Assembly: GCA_022559845.1 (NCBI GenBank)
Contig: CM040128.1
Span: 222,937,643 to 223,001,642, forward strand
From: Amorphophallus konjac
Lineage: Eukaryota > Streptophyta > Magnoliopsida > Alismatales > Araceae
Reading direction: 5' to 3'
DNA: 64,000 nt
Shown: positions 22,701 through 35,500 of the stretch, piece by piece
Layout of the letters: each line of letters opens with the position of its first letter
Numbering within the stretch: the stretch's first letter is position 1
Notes under the pieces: generated by a model
What the model was told of the DNA's origin: nothing
Seen by the model: the letters and a program-made list of their open reading frames with translations, nothing else
The model's database searches: none
Position numbers and translations under genes: made by a program

Positions 22701-23396
22701 CTTGTTGAAGGTAGGTTTGAATGAGCCAGAGCTTGTGATGTGCTCCTTATTGTCTCTCCCACGGATTCTATCAGACAGTTCTATGGCATCCTCAAGTAGT
22801 TGTGCTCGCCTTATCATCTCCGAATAGACTTGTATGTCCATCGGTGCTAATTGAGTGATATATTGTGGCCTAAGCCCGTTGAGAAATCTCTGGGACTTCA
22901 TCTTTTCCAAACATACCAGATGTGGTGCATAACGGGAAAGTCGAGAGAATTAGACCTCATATTTGGCCACCGATAAACTCCGTTGCTTTAATGCGGCAAA
23001 TTTCGCGGCTTTCTTCTCTTGTATGCGGTCGGAGAAATACTTGCTATTGAAGTGTTCCACAAACTCACCCCATGTGATGTGATCGTGCGGCGGCGTAGCC
23101 TCTACAGATTCGCACCAGAAGCGAGCATCCCGCTCCAGTTAGAAAGTTGCTAATAACACCTTTTCCTTATCCATGCATTGCATGACACGGAATATGCGTT
23201 CTATCTCCTTCATCCAGTTCTCGGCATCGTCGGGGTTTGACGAGCCAACGAACTTTGGCAGGTTCATACTCCTAAAACTTCGGTGGAGATCTCCGGCTCC
23301 ACGGTTCATACCGCCCAATGCTACTTATTGAAGTGCCTGGGTAAGACCTTGGACGGTGTGTTTCATATTGCGCCATTGGGCTCGTTCGGCAGCCAT
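19774..23396 (-). pseudogene. G1 gag-pol: gag, protease, RT, RNase H, integrase N-half
   Basis: ATG at 23396-23394 (MAAERAQWRN) aligns with the G2 gag start. Gag covers about 22550-23396 and is broken by three stops (in LQ*VALGG, ATF*LERD and YEV*FSR). Two CCHC knuckles ([28 protein letters not shown]) lead to protease ([15 protein letters not shown]). RT follows with [19 protein letters not shown] and catalytic [11 protein letters not shown], then RNase H ([12 protein letters not shown]) and the integrase HHCC region (HRSRYTIHPGATK...CLTCQQIKAEH). 20337-22910 is one open frame; then come frameshifts, with catalytic-core pieces [12 protein letters not shown] and [12 protein letters not shown] further frameshift follows PWG, and the gene is cut after ...VVEDM at 19774 by the solo LTR. 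Confidence 0.9.
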
Positions 23397-23550
23397 GATC
23401 CTACAAGGGAATTAAACTGAATTAATATCGTGCTAACTATAAAGTGTAACGCCTTATTTTGACTTAACCCATGGTTCTACCCATCTCACCGGGTGTAGGA
23501 AACAAAACCTATCCTTGGACTTTGGTAACCTAGGTAAATTGAAAAACCTA

Positions 23551-23563
23551 GGCTCTGATACCA
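23551..23563 (-). promoter_or_regulatory. G1 primer-binding site
   Basis: The minus strand reads TGGTATCAGAGCC, complementary to initiator tRNA-Met. It is separated by seven bases from the LTR end at 23571. Confidence 0.88.
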
Positions 23564-23570
23564 TAAAAGC

Positions 23571-23688
23571 TTTCATGCCCCGAGCGCGGAAGGAAACCCG
23601 GTACGCGTGACGAGTTTATATCGATCATGTCAATCAGAGCATAAGGAAATTCAACACATAAGATAGAGTGTGCCAAGCAAGATAATAC
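23571..23688 (-). repeat. G1 5' LTR, terminal 118 bp
   Basis: It matches 10973-11090 of the 3' LTR with few differences, including TTTCATG for TGTCACG at the very end. After GATAATAC the match stops abruptly at the Tat insertion; in the 3' LTR the sequence continues CAAGTCCAATTTATTC. Confidence 0.92.
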
Positions 23689-24426
23689 TGGAGAGGGGGA
23701 AAATCAACCACCCGAGAGCACGGCCCAACTAGGTCCAATTCGACCAAACCAGGCCCACCTCCCCCAAAGTGACAGTCCCATTCTGGGCCCACTTACTTCA
23801 AGCCCAAAACCCACTCGGAGCATCACTTCCTAGGCGGTCCCCTCAGGTCCGGAAGTCCGAGCGACAGATCGGTCGGGAGATCCCCCGTGGGAACCCGACA
23901 TAGCCTACCTAAGCTATACATTCATTGCTCGGGACAAAATCCCGGGCGAACGCCTCTGGCTCGGACCGACTGTCAGAAGCTCATCCCGACGTCCGTTACG
24001 CATCCAGTAGGAGCAGGGAACTCCAAAGTCTAGGGGAGGGCAAGAGTGCTTACACCATAAAAGAGCCCACTACAAGGACGTAACCCCCCCGAAGCCCCCT
24101 CAGCTCCCTGGGCTATTACGTTAAACGGATTTCTATATAAACTCCAGGGGGACCCTCCGAGAAGGTAAGACATTGGTCCTGAGAGAAAACCACCACACCT
24201 ATTGGTGGAGAATAATCTCGCGCCCTCTCCCTCCTACCCTCTCTTTTCACCTTCCTGCTCTATCAAACTTACTAACTTAAGCATCGGAGGGTTTTCCCCC
24301 AGGGAATCCTCCCTGGGTACCTCTGATCCATTTCCTACCTTGTAGTTCATACAGACATGGTGACCATGATCAAGGATCCTCCACGGATCTCATGGATCAG
24401 GATCAGCGCGAGATTACGCCTCTTCA
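23689..24426 (+). repeat. Tat 5' LTR (about 738 bp)
   Basis: It starts TGGAGAGGGGG exactly where the G1 LTR match ends and finishes CCTCTTCA just before a primer-site-like sequence. A TATA box (TATATAAA, 24134-24141) lies about 290 bp before the end. The 3' copy is not in the window, so the ends rest on these two junctions. Confidence 0.75.
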
Positions 24427-24428
24427 TC

Positions 24429-24446
24429 TAGCGTCGTCTGTGGGAA
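24429..24446 (+). promoter_or_regulatory. Tat primer-binding site (mutated)
   Basis: TAGCGTCGTCTGTGGG is close to the TGGCGCCGTCTGTGGG found after the LTR in many Tat-like elements. Two changes, both G-to-A or C-to-T, separate them. Confidence 0.55.
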
Positions 24447-26243
24447 ACGAACAAAGAGCCATCATAGTGCGAAGAAACGCCGGTAGGAAGGTCGCCGGTG
24501 ACAGAGGAAAGACCGTAGTGGCGGACGGGGAACCTACGCCTTCCAACCCCACAAAAAAGCCCCCCGCCGATGACAACAATCAAGCCAATGAGCAACCTCC
24601 ACCACCCGCGGAGGTGCAACCCCTTAACGGGAGCTCTGACGCTCTCCGAATCCTCAACACTAAATTGGATATCCTCGTAGAACTAATGAGGACCCAGGCG
24701 GCTAGGGAGGAGAAGTCACGACTCCCACGGGAAAGCCCTCCCCGTGGAGAAGCTTCCCAGTAAACGGTTGGAGGCCGTTTCACCCTCCGGGGACGACGGC
24801 TCATACGCAATAGGTCGAGGGGACCTTCGCACGCCCTCCCCTCCAGAACAACAAGCCTCCTCCACCCCGAGGAGAGAAGAAACCGGGATGTGCCGGCAGT
24901 TCCAAGAAACTGATCCCCCCGAAAGATGACGCGGCAGCCCGCAAGGACGCCCCCATAGCCCCTCGGCCCTGCGGCACCCGGAGTTATCCCTCCAGCTGCG
25001 AGACTTCGAGTGACGATTTGCGGAACAAGAGCGTGCCCTACGCGCCCTGCAGAAGACTTCCACCAAGGAAGATGAGGAGCAATCTCCATTCTCCAACCAT
25101 ATCTTGAAGGCCAAGATCTCCCCCGGGATCCTGTTGCCAACCTTCAAGTCGTACGACGGCCAAGGAGACCCGGCCGACCACTACGATAGCTTTGACGCCC
25201 TAATGACCCTGCATGGGGCCTCCGATGCTGTCAAGTGCCGAGCGTTCGTGACCACCTTGGTCCAAGACGCTCAGGCCTGGTTCCGAGCACTCGCCCCCCG
25301 CAGCATTCATGACTTCAGGCAATTCGGGCGAGTATTCAAGGAAAGGTTCGCCGGCAGCGGCCCTCCCAGGTCAGTAGCGGGGCTGCTGGCATTAAAGCAG
25401 GCTCTGGGGGAGAAACTCCGGGCCTACATCAATCGATTTAAATCAGAAGCCCTACGTATCCCCCACCTAGATGTCACCTCAGCCATCACCGCGCTGACCG
25501 AAGGCACCCACGATGAAAACCTTTGGCGAGAACTGGTCCTCCATCCCCCTACCCCCCTCGCCGACCTGGTAACCCTAGCCCTGCACCACGTAGAGTGAGA
25601 GGAAGTCCTCAGTGCTTGCCGCGGCACAACGGGCTCGAGTCGGGAAGGGGATAAGAAGCGACCCTCCGAGCAAGGCTCGGGCCAAGTAAAACGGCAGAAT
25701 CAAGACGGAGACCGAAGGGAACCCCCCTCGAAAATACAAGCAATACACCCCTCTGTCCGCTCCCGTCTATGAGATATATGAAGACATTAAAGGCTTGGGC
25801 ATTCTCCGCCAACCCGAGCCTATGAAGTCCAAGTGTCATAACTGACACAAACATTGCCAGTTCCACAACGACCAAGGGCACCATACCGAAGACTGTCACC
25901 AGCTCAAGGATGAGATTGAGCATCTGGTCCACCAGGGAGACTTGTCTTGGTATGTGTCCGAGCGCCAGAAGGAGGATCGTGAAATCCCAGAAGAGATTGA
26001 TAATCAACCCCGTGGGATCCACATCAATGTCACTTTTGGCGGCACGGCATCAGGAGGAGACAGTAGCCGAGGAAGGAAGCGTCACGCTGAACGGGCAAGT
26101 AGGGCCTTCGAGCCCCCCAGAGCCCCGACGGCGAGCGAACAGCAGGCCCTGATATTTTCCGACCAAGACCTGGAAGGGTTATCTACCCCACACGATGACG
26201 CTCTTGTAGTGTCGGCTACTATAAACCATTGTAACGTAGACAG
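24447..26243 (+). pseudogene. Tat gag
   Basis: The N-terminal part is low-complexity and frameshifted (pieces at 24447-24763 and 24744-24929); the ATG at 24392 lies inside the LTR and is not a credible start. The retrotransposon gag domain (25104-25598) reads FKSYDGQGDPADHYDSF, VTTLVQDAQAWF, FRQFGRVFKERFAG and ends with TGA at 25596-25598. A degraded zinc-knuckle region follows near 25829-25905 (HCQFHNDQGHHTEDCHQLKD, preceded by a stop), a block typical of Tat gag. The gene has several frame changes. Confidence 0.78.
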
Positions 26244-29200
26244 ATATTAGTCGACAATGGTAGCGCCCCTGATATACTTTCGTATGAATGCTTCCTCAAG
26301 ATGGGTGAAAATCCATCCAAACTCTGCCCTGTTCGAACCTCCCTTTGTGGGTTCAACGGCAAGGCTACTTATCCCGAGGGAACCCTGAGCCTGTCGGTCA
26401 CCATCGGCACCCCTCCCAAAATTGTTACTGTTATGGTTAACTTCATCGTGATCAAGGGGATGTCAACCTATAATGCTATATTTGGCCAAGGTATCCTCAG
26501 TCGGACAAAAGTAGTGCCATCCACCTATCACCAAAAAATGAAGTTTCCCACCAAATACGGTATCGGGGAGGTCTGAGATAACCAGGCAATAGCTCAGAGG
26601 TGCTACATAATCTCAGTCGAAGCCATAAGGCCAGAGGGAAGAAAGAAAAAGGGCATGGGAGTCGAAGATGAGCCAACAACATCCGAGCCTGGTGGCGAAT
26701 TGTTGACAGTCTTCCTCAAAGACGACCCGACCCTAGGAGTAAATATTGGAGCTGATTTATCACCTGATGTACAAAAATAATACAAAGATTTTCTTTCAGA
26801 GTACATTCAAGTCTTCGCATGGTCTGATGAGCATCTTCTTGGGATCCCTGGGGAGATGGTGGTACACAAGCTCAACCTTGACCCGTCGGTAAAACCTATC
26901 CAGCAACACAGAAGAAAACATGCCCCGGTGAAGCAGATGATCATCAAAGAGCAAATTCTCAAGGGGAAGAAAACCGGCCTATTTCGACTGGTCCTTTACC
27001 CGACATGGCTCGCTAATGTCATCTTAGTGCCAAAAGCTTCGGGCAAATGGCGAATGCGCGTGGACTTCACCAACCTCAACCAAGCCACTCCGAAAGACTG
27101 TTACCCACTGTCGAGCATCGACCAGCTAGTTGACTCGACCTCCGGTAATGAATTGCTCAACTTCCTGGATGCCTACTCCGGCTACCATCAGATCCGGATG
27201 GATCCTGAAGACATCAAGAAGACAGCCTTCATCATCGACCTCGGTGTGTACTGCTACACCCGAATGCCTTTCGGGTTGAAGAACGTTGGGGTGACGTACC
27301 AGAGGTTGATCAACCGCATTTTCGAAGGAAAAATTGGTCGGAACATCGAAGCCTACATCAACGACATGCTCGTCAAGACACCCAAAGGACGAGGACCACT
27401 TCACTGACCTGGCAGAAACCTTCGACACTCTCCTGAGGTACAACATGAAGCTCAACCCAACTAAATGTGCCTTTGGAGTTTGATCCGGGAAGTTTCTAGG
27501 TTTTCTAGTCACTCAGCATGGGATCGAGGCCAATCCCGACAAAGTCCAAGCTATCCTGAATATGCAGCCACCCGCTTGCGTCAACGACGTCTAACACTTG
27601 ACTGGGCGGATTGCTGTGCTCCACTGTTTCTTATCCCGAGCGGCAGAACGATGCCTGCCTTTTTTCAAGTTATTGAGAGGGCCCAAATTGGCATAAACTA
27701 CGTTCGCTTGGGATGAGGAATGTCAGAAAGCTTTTGCAGAGCTGAAGGAGTTTTTGGCCTCGCCCCCGGTGTTATCGAAGCCGGTCCCGGGTGAAACACT
27801 GCACCTTTACCTCTCGTCGACTCCTTCCATGGAGAGCTTGGTCCTAGTTCGAGATGACGCAGGAGTGCAGAGACCAGTATATTACGCCAGTAAGGTGCTT
27901 AGCGAGGCCGAACGATGATACCCTGCAACCGAGAAACTCGTGCTAGCATTGGTAACCTCCGCCAAGCGCCTCCGACCCTACTTCCAAGGACACTCCATCA
28001 CCGTGCTGACTAATGAGCCTCTAAAGAGAATTCTCGCTCATCCCGAAGCATCCGTTCGCCTCGTCAAGTGGGCCATAATGCTCGGGGCATACGACATCTC
28101 CTACGGACCCCGCTCGGCCATCAAGGGACAGGCACTCGCAGATTTCATCGCTGAGAGTACTGTCCCGACCGAGGAAGTTCATCCGCTGACGCCCGGGCCC
28201 ACCTGGGATCTTTTCATCGACGGATCCTCCAACTCTGTCTGCAGCGGTGTCGGCGTTCTTCTCCGATCCCTGGAAGGAGCAGAATTGTAATACGCCTTGA
28301 AGTTCAACTTCCCGGCATCCAACAACGTCTTCGAGTATGAGGCCCTCATCTCGGGAGCCAGGATGGCGCGACGACTGGGGGCTGACGAGTCAGAATCCAC
28401 ACTAACTCCCAATTGGTCGCCAGCCAGGTCAACGGTGACTACGAAGCTCAATAAGCACCGATGGTCAAGTACCTCCAACTAGTAAGAGAAATAACCCCAC
28501 TATTCGAGAGCTTTCAGGTTATCCGGATCACTCGGGAGAAAAACTCCCGAGCAGACACCCTATCTCGATTGGCCTCCTATGTTCCCCTAGAAGGTACACG
28601 ATCGGTTTTCCTTGAAGAGCTAGAACAACCGAGCATAGAAGTGAAACTCCTGACCGTTGACCAGGCATTATCGAGCGACTGGCGGACCCCATTTATATCC
28701 TGGCTCTAGGATTCTCGAGAGCCCTCTAACCCTCGGGATGCTCAAAGACTGAAGTATCAAGCTCGACGCTTCGTCAACTTGCACGATGCACTGTACCAAA
28801 GGTCTTTTTCCGGTCCCCTCCTCAAGTGCCTCGGTATCGAGGAGGCCGGCCGAGCAATTCAAGAGGTCCACGAAGGCGTCTACGGCGCACATCAAGGAGG
28901 AAGAGCGCTCGCCAGGATCTTGTTCCGACAAGGCTTCTGGTGGCCCACTCTCCAACGTGACTACTCGACCTACGTACAAAGGTGCGACTGATGCCAACAT
29001 TTTGATCATCTGGTCCATCAACCAGCCTCAGAGCTTGTCACCCTTACCGAGCCATACCCTTTCGCTCGGTGGGAGATCGACATCCTGGGGCCGTTTCCCA
29101 CGGCCCAAGTCCAGAAGAAGTTCATTATCGTCGCCATCGATTATTTTACAAAATAGATTGAAGTCGAAGCCACTGCTAGGATTACCGAGTCGGTCGTGTG

Positions 29201-29319
29201 GAGCTTCGTGTGGAAATCGATCATCTGTCGCTTTGGCATCCCCCGAGTGATTGGGAGCGATAATGGTCGGTAATTTGATTCTCATTACTTCAGGAACAAA
29301 TGTGTCGACCTTCATATTC
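26244..29319 (+). pseudogene. Tat pol: protease, RT, RNase H, aRNase H, integrase N-half
   Basis: Protease starts with ILVDNGSAPDIL (26244), an Asp-Asn-Gly form usual for this group. RT (26856-27407) has WRMRVDFTNLNQATPKD and YCYTRMPFGLKN, but the catalytic box is YINDML: the first Asp of the usual YxDD is Asn (27360-27362). A frameshift follows. RNase H (about 27710-28160) leads through QALADFIAE to a second RNase H (WDLFIDGSSNSVCSGVGV, EYEALISGARMA; 28203-28560). The integrase zinc region (28867-29000) and Asp-bearing WEIDILGPFP and GSDNGR follow until G2 interrupts at 29320. At least eight in-frame stops or shifts are visible. Confidence 0.85.
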
Positions 29320-32300
29320 TATCACGCCCCGATGCGGAATATCGGGACTGGCAGTAAAAATGAGTAATTATAATAATAATATGTTTATTTCTAGACATGA
29401 TATGTTAAAGCTAAAAGATCGCACATCACCATAAATAGAAACTGCTCCATTCATTAAATAGCACATAACCAAATCATGTTCCAAACTACAAAGATCTCAC
29501 TTAACATAATCTTTGACAACATCCACTCAACACTATTACATTGGCTAACTTCAAATTACAACTCTTCCAAAATACTCTTAAATACAAATAGACTCCACAA
29601 CTAGAACTAGTTTCACATGCTTCTATCAGGTTCACTCCACGGTCGTCACTCTTGCCCGTTCCCATCAGATTGCGAGTCCTCACCTGAGCTACCTGAAAAA
29701 GGAGGAAAAACTAGGTGAGCGAACGCTCAGTAGGTAATAACAGGCAAGTTTAAGTAATTAACCAATTGAATTACATGTTTGAGCGCGTAAATAAAGAACG
29801 AAAGGAAATAACTATGCAACAAAATAATGAAAAGAAAGCAAGAACATGATATAACCGAGAATTTGGCCAACAAGCAAGATCTAACCAAGTCAAGAGAATT
29901 CAAGTAAGAGATTATTGTCTTAGACATCACACTAGTCATGCACTCTGTGCAATGCATCACCATGTCATTCAAACTCCCCGGGGCACAAGTACTTTTCGGG
30001 CGCTCCTCCCAGGACCAGACCGGGCCCTTATGATGCGTTGGCATTGATTTGTTGGATCCAAGATCTCAAGTTATGTCTAGACATTAATCAAGTTAAATGG
30101 CTAATACTCCAAGATATGGAACTTACCAAAGTTTCAAGGGTAAGTTGAAGTAGACATCATGTCTGGAAGGTTCAAGTTATCAAGAACCAATCAGGTCCTT
30201 GGATTGAACACGAAAAAATCACGGAAATCACTTCTGGATGATAAGCGGCCATAACAGGGCCGCTCAAGCAATGCACGGTCTAAACTGGACCGTTCAGGAT
30301 AGAGATGGCTTAGGACTAGCCATACCGAAGTCAAGGATACATGGTCCATGTAGGGCCGCTCGAGTAATTGAACGGTTGAAAATGGGCCGCTCAAGACGAG
30401 TAGAGCTGGAAGCCCAAGAACAAGATAAACGGTCCATATAGGGCCGTCCAACAGACAGACGGTCCAATAAGATCCACGCTATAACATGGGCGGTTCCAGT
30501 AGGTCCGTTCCAGTTAAACAACTAGAAGTCTACCTAAACGGGCTCCGGGCTGTCATAAGTGGGGCATAACTGAACCAGGGTCCAGCCCACTCTCCACTGG
30601 TCAACCTAGGGCTTATTGGGTCGATCCAAACACAAATTGGTCGAAGATAGATCAAGATTAAACGACCAATGTAAGTGGCACTTGGACAGGGATGTACGGT
30701 TCGTTATGGACCGCCCAATAAGATGAACGGTCCCTTTCGGGCCGCGCAATTCTCAGAGGGTCCAAGTCGAGCCGTGACTTACAATACGATAGTTCAATCG
30801 ATTCGATCACGTACACAGGTTTAGGTCTTGATGGTACAACCTGCCCGGTGTCCTAGTGGGAATCCCAGGCTCGCGGGGGCTTACGGAGGTCCCGTAATGA
30901 AGGTCCTAGTTCGACGGAAGGAATATCTGGCGGAGAGTCCCAAACATTACAAGGAAATAGGGTTAACAAAACATCGGAAACCAGTGAGATGGTCAGTCAA
31001 TCCTACCGGAGTAGAACGACTGTCATACAACCCTAATAAAATTTTCAATTTAATAATGAATCACGATTAATATTAACATTGAAAAAGATGATCCAAGGTC
31101 AAGATGAATAAATCAGCAAGATTTATAATCATTACTGTTATAATTTTCCAGAGTTTTTATACATGTTGCTAACTTACATTTAACCATTAATCTACCATCA
31201 TAAATCATGCGAAAAAGATAACTTAATAAATTCTGTAAAGATGGACGGTCCAGTTTGGACCTTTCATCCTCCTCGGCGGTCGCGCGACAGGCCGTTTATC
31301 CCCCTCAGGTCAGAAGACCTTCTGGAGATGAGCGGTCTGTAATGTGCCGCTGGAGAAGATAAACGGTCAATAACTGGCCGCCTAACAGAAGGGCGGTCTA
31401 GGTGAAGCCACTCTTCCCAGAAACATAACACAAACCAGAGAACATAAACGGTCAGTAACATGCCGCCTAACTAGGTTGGGCGGTCCATCGCGAGACCGTA
31501 GAAGTCAAAAACGCTCAAGTCCCCCTTTCGCCCTGCCCGCCTTCGGCGAGTTAGGTAGGGTTACAAAGAATTGCTAAATATGCATAGCACAGAGCATAAT
31601 AATTAGGGCTTTTGGATTCAAAAGAAAGAGCACGAAAAGTTTACAATAAAGCATTCTCAATTTAATCTTTAGTGCCTGCAATCCCTACTTAAACGAGATG
31701 GAACAAGTATAACCCTAGATATGACATGCTTCTACTAAACCCTAAAATTCTCGCATGATACTAAGTAACTTTTAGGGCTTTTGCATTCAATAGAAAGGGC
31801 ACTCGATGCTGGTTCTAATCATATATAATACCTAAGGTTTGGCGTGCTATAACCTACCTTAAACGGAGGAAGAAGGAAGAAGAGGGACGACGACACGCTA
31901 AGAACACCTCGCCGGTGATCGCCGGAATCCGCCCTCGTCCACGATCCTCGTCGGCCGCCACAGCACCCAAATGAAAATAGGGTTCATGAGAGTCATTTTT
32001 ATAGGTCACACAAGGTCTAGAGTCTTCTATTCGAGGAGAAAGAGTCCAATCAAGTTGGACGTGCGCGAACCACGCGGATAGGGTTAGCCGCCACCTTCTC
32101 AACCAAAATTTGCTTTCTAGGGTTAGGGTTTCGGGGAGAACTAAGAGGGAAAATGATCTTCTCATCCTAGCCTTCCATTTGGATCCGGTCTCAGCCTAAA
32201 TGATTGGGTATTGGGCTCAAATTTCGCGTTTTAAGGTCCAATTAGATTAAGTGTGGATTTGGGCCTTAATCAGTTGATTTGGCCTAATTACGGATTTTAT

Positions 32301-32477
32301 TTGGGTCGGTCACAGAAGATACTATTATTAAACATTTTATCCTATACAAGATTCTAAATTTTTCAGATTTTTACGAAATAGTCAAATTTTAACTTATTCC
32401 ATTTATTAAGGATTTTCTAATTAATTTCTTATAATATTTCTAGAAAATTTTATTTGTTAATAAATCGGGATATTACA
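29320..32477 (-). repeat. G2 3' LTR (3,158 bp)
   Basis: On the minus strand it runs TGTAATATCCCG...CGGGGCGTGATA. The last three bases (ATA) differ from ACA in the 5' LTR, one terminal change. It is nearly identical to 37142-40293, with scattered substitutions and a 6-bp difference near 29390. A minus-strand TATAAAAATGACTC lies near 31995. It contains a mini-hairpin word array. Open frames inside it are not genes. Confidence 0.95.
30236..31495. repeat. ACGGTCC / GGGCCGT mini-hairpin array, G2 3' LTR
   Basis: Three clusters (about 30240-30520, 30695-30775, 31245-31490) contain some 20 word pairs such as ACGGTCC-(5)-GGGCCGT, ACGGTC-(7)-GACCGT and GCGGCC-(7)-GGCCGC. Each pair is an inverted repeat with a 5- to 8-base loop, so the region could fold into a row of short stems. 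Text between pairs is not conserved. Confidence 0.82.
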
Positions 32478-32491
32478 CCCTCCCCCACTTT
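32478..32491 (-). promoter_or_regulatory. G2 polypurine tract
   Basis: The minus strand reads AAAGTGGGGGAGGG and abuts the LTR start TGTAATATC. It is the same motif as in G1. Confidence 0.92.
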
Positions 32492-32551
32492 AAAGAATTT
32501 GGTCCTCCAAATTCACTGCACTTCAACACAATGGGGAGTGGAACAACTCAC

Positions 32552-35500
32552 TTAGAACAAGTCGGGATACTGCTTTCGCATGGTATCTTCTGACTCCCAA
32601 GTAGCTTCTTCAGTTCCACGCCGACTCCATTGCACCTTGACCATAGGTATAGACCGGTTCCTGAGCTGTTGCTGCTTACGATCCAGAATCTTAATAGGTC
32701 TCTCTTCATAAGTCAAATCTTCCTTTAACTCAAGATCCGCATGCTGAATGACATGAGTAGGGTCATATACGTACTTTCTCAACATCGACACATGGAAGAC
32801 ATTGTGTACTCCAGATAACTGAGGTGGTAGTGCCAGACGGTACGCAACCTCCCCCACTCTTTCCAAAATCTCGAATGGATCGACATATCTGGGACTTAGC
32901 TTGCCTTGAATGCCAAATCTTCAGATTCCTCTTGTAGGAGAAACTTTCAAAAACACATGTTCACCAACTTGAAATTCCAAGTCCCTCCTTCTGTGGTCTG
33001 CATAACTCTTCTGTCTCGATTGTGCTACTTGCAATCGGTCTCTAATAATACGAATATTCTTTGATGATTCAGAAATAAGATCTGGCCCCAGCCATTGCTT
33101 CTCATCAACCTCGTTCCAATATAATGGAGATCGACAGCTTCTTCCATACAAAGCTTCAAACGGAGCCATCTGAATGCTAGACTGATAACTATTGTTATAA
33201 GCAAATTCAATCAAGGCCAAGTGATCACTCCAACTACCTCCGAAATCAATCATGCAGGCTCTCAACATATCTTCCACTATCTGGTTGGTTCTTTCCGTCT
33301 GTCCATCTGTTTGTGGATGAAAAGCAGTACTAAAATTCAGACGGGTTCCCAAAGATTCTTGCAATCCCTTCTAAAAATGTGAAGTGAATCTGGGGTCTCT
33401 ATCAGACACAATACTGACCGGAATACCATGGAGTCGTACCACTTCCTTCGTATATAAAGCTGCTAGAACATTAACAGTCCACTTAGATTTAATGGATAGG
33501 AAATGAGCGGACTTTGTCAATCTGTCGATGATCACCCAAATTGCATCAAATCCGCTACGAGTCCTAGGGAGACCCATAATGAAATCCATGCCAATACTCT
33601 CCCACTTCCATTGAGGTATGTCTAGTGGTTTCAACTTCCCCGCAGGTCTGAAATGCTCGGCCTTAACTTGCTGACACACCAAGCATCTACTCACAAATTC
33701 TGCAATTTCCCTTTTCATATTTGGCCACCAGAAAGATCTCTTCAAGTCCTTAAACATCTTTGTACCTCCAGGATGAATGGTATATTGGGATCTATGAGCT
33801 TCCTTGAGGATCTTGTTCTTAGCTTCGGCCACATCAGGTACACAAGTCCTTCCCTGAAATAACAGTCTGCCATCATCAGCTATCATGAATTCCGGTCTGC
33901 TACTTAAGCTCTCCTTGATTTCTACCAACTCTGGGTCATTGTCTTGCAAGGACTTGATTTCGGTCAATAATTCTGGTTTAAGCTGAATCTGAGCAATCAT
34001 GACTCGATCCTTGTCAACATTAATATCCAACCCGGCTAATTGCTCCAACAGCTTCCATTCTTGCATCATGAGACTTGACAATTTAGCCATTGGTTTGCGG
34101 CTTAGGGCATCCGCCACCACATTACCCTTCCCGGGATGATATTCTATGGAGAAGTCGAAATCCTTTAGATACTCCAACCATCTCCTCTGCCTCATATTGA
34201 GCTCTTTCTGAGAAAATAAATACTTCAAACTCTTGTGATCTGAAAATACTGTGAATGTCTCTCCATATAAGTAATGCCTCCATATCTTCAAGGCAAAAAC
34301 TACGGCTGCTATCTCCAAGTCATGGACAGGATAATTCTCCTCATGCTTTCTCAACTGCTTGGAAGAATAGGCTATCACTTTCCCGTGCTACATCAGTACG
34401 CAACCTAACCCAATTCTCGAAGCATCGGTGTACACCACGAAGCCTCCTTCTCCTGATGGTAAAGCTAAAATAGGGGCAGTAGTTAAACATTCCTTCAAAG
34501 TCTGGAAGCTTTTCTCACAATCTTCCGTCCAATCAAACTTATTCTCCTTGCGGGTTAATCTTGGTAAGGGTACCGCAATCTTAGAGAAATCTTTAATAAA
34601 CCTCCGATAATATCCTGCCAAGCCTAGGAAGCTTCTAACTTCTGTTGCACTAGTAGGCCTGTCCCAATCTTTAACTGCCTCTACCTTCGACGGATCAACA
34701 GAAATACCTTCTTTCGTAATGATATGCCCTAGAAAGGACACCTCTTGTAGCCAAAATTCACACTTGCTAAACTTGGCGTATAACTGATGGTCTCTCAATA
34801 ATTGTAATGCCATCCTCAAATGTTCAGCATGTTCTTCCTTACTCTTGGAATAAATCAGAATGTCATCAATAAACACTACGACCCATTGATCTAGATAGGG
34901 CCGGAATACATCGTTCATCAACTGCATGAAAGCAGCAGGTGCATTCGTTAGTCCAAAAGGCATTACAATAAATTCAAAGTGCCCATACCTGCTACGAAAA
35001 GCTGTCTTTTAAATATCCTCCTCCTTAATCCGCAACTAATGATAGCCTGATCGAAGATCAATCTTAGAGAAATACTGAGCTCCTGCTATCTGATTAAATA
35101 ACTCATCAATCCTCGGCAATGGATATTTATTCTTTATAGTCAACTGGTTCAGTTGCCGATAATCAATACACAACCTCATCGAGCCATCTTTCTTCCTTAC
35201 AAATAACACTGGAGCCCCCCACGGGGATGTACTTGGACGAATAAACCCCTTCTCAAGTAATTCCATTAACTGTTGCTTTAATTCCCTCAGCTCCGCAGGA
35301 GACATACGATAAGGAGCCTTAGAAACAGGGGTCGCGCCAGGAATTAGATCAATAGAAAACACAACTTCCCTATCTGGTGGAAGACCTGACAATTCCTCAG
35401 AAAAAATATCTAGAAAATCTCAGACAACAAGAATGTTCTTAATCTCGATCTTCTTCTCAGGGGTCACATAAACAAAGGCTAAAAATGCCTGATATCCTCT

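Larger units (their letters stand above)
10973..23688 (-). mobile_element. G1: Tekay/Del-type Ty3/gypsy element, 5' end cut by Tat
   Basis: A chromovirus with order 5' LTR fragment, tRNA-Met primer site, gag, protease, reverse transcriptase, RNase H, integrase with chromodomain-like tail, polypurine tract and 3' LTR, all on the minus strand. It interrupts Copia2 gag; ACCTA (10968-10972) is the visible target-duplication copy. LINE2 and a solo LTR inserted into it later, and its 5' LTR was split by Tat at 23689, so its right end is outside the window. Confidence 0.88.

Noticed and set aside
24392..24428. ATG at 24392 as the Tat gag start
   Set aside because: It lies inside the LTR before the primer site.
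30191..30521. open frames within the G2 LTR on both strands
   Set aside because: They track the mini-hairpin words and sit in an LTR; the matching frames in the other LTR differ by stops.
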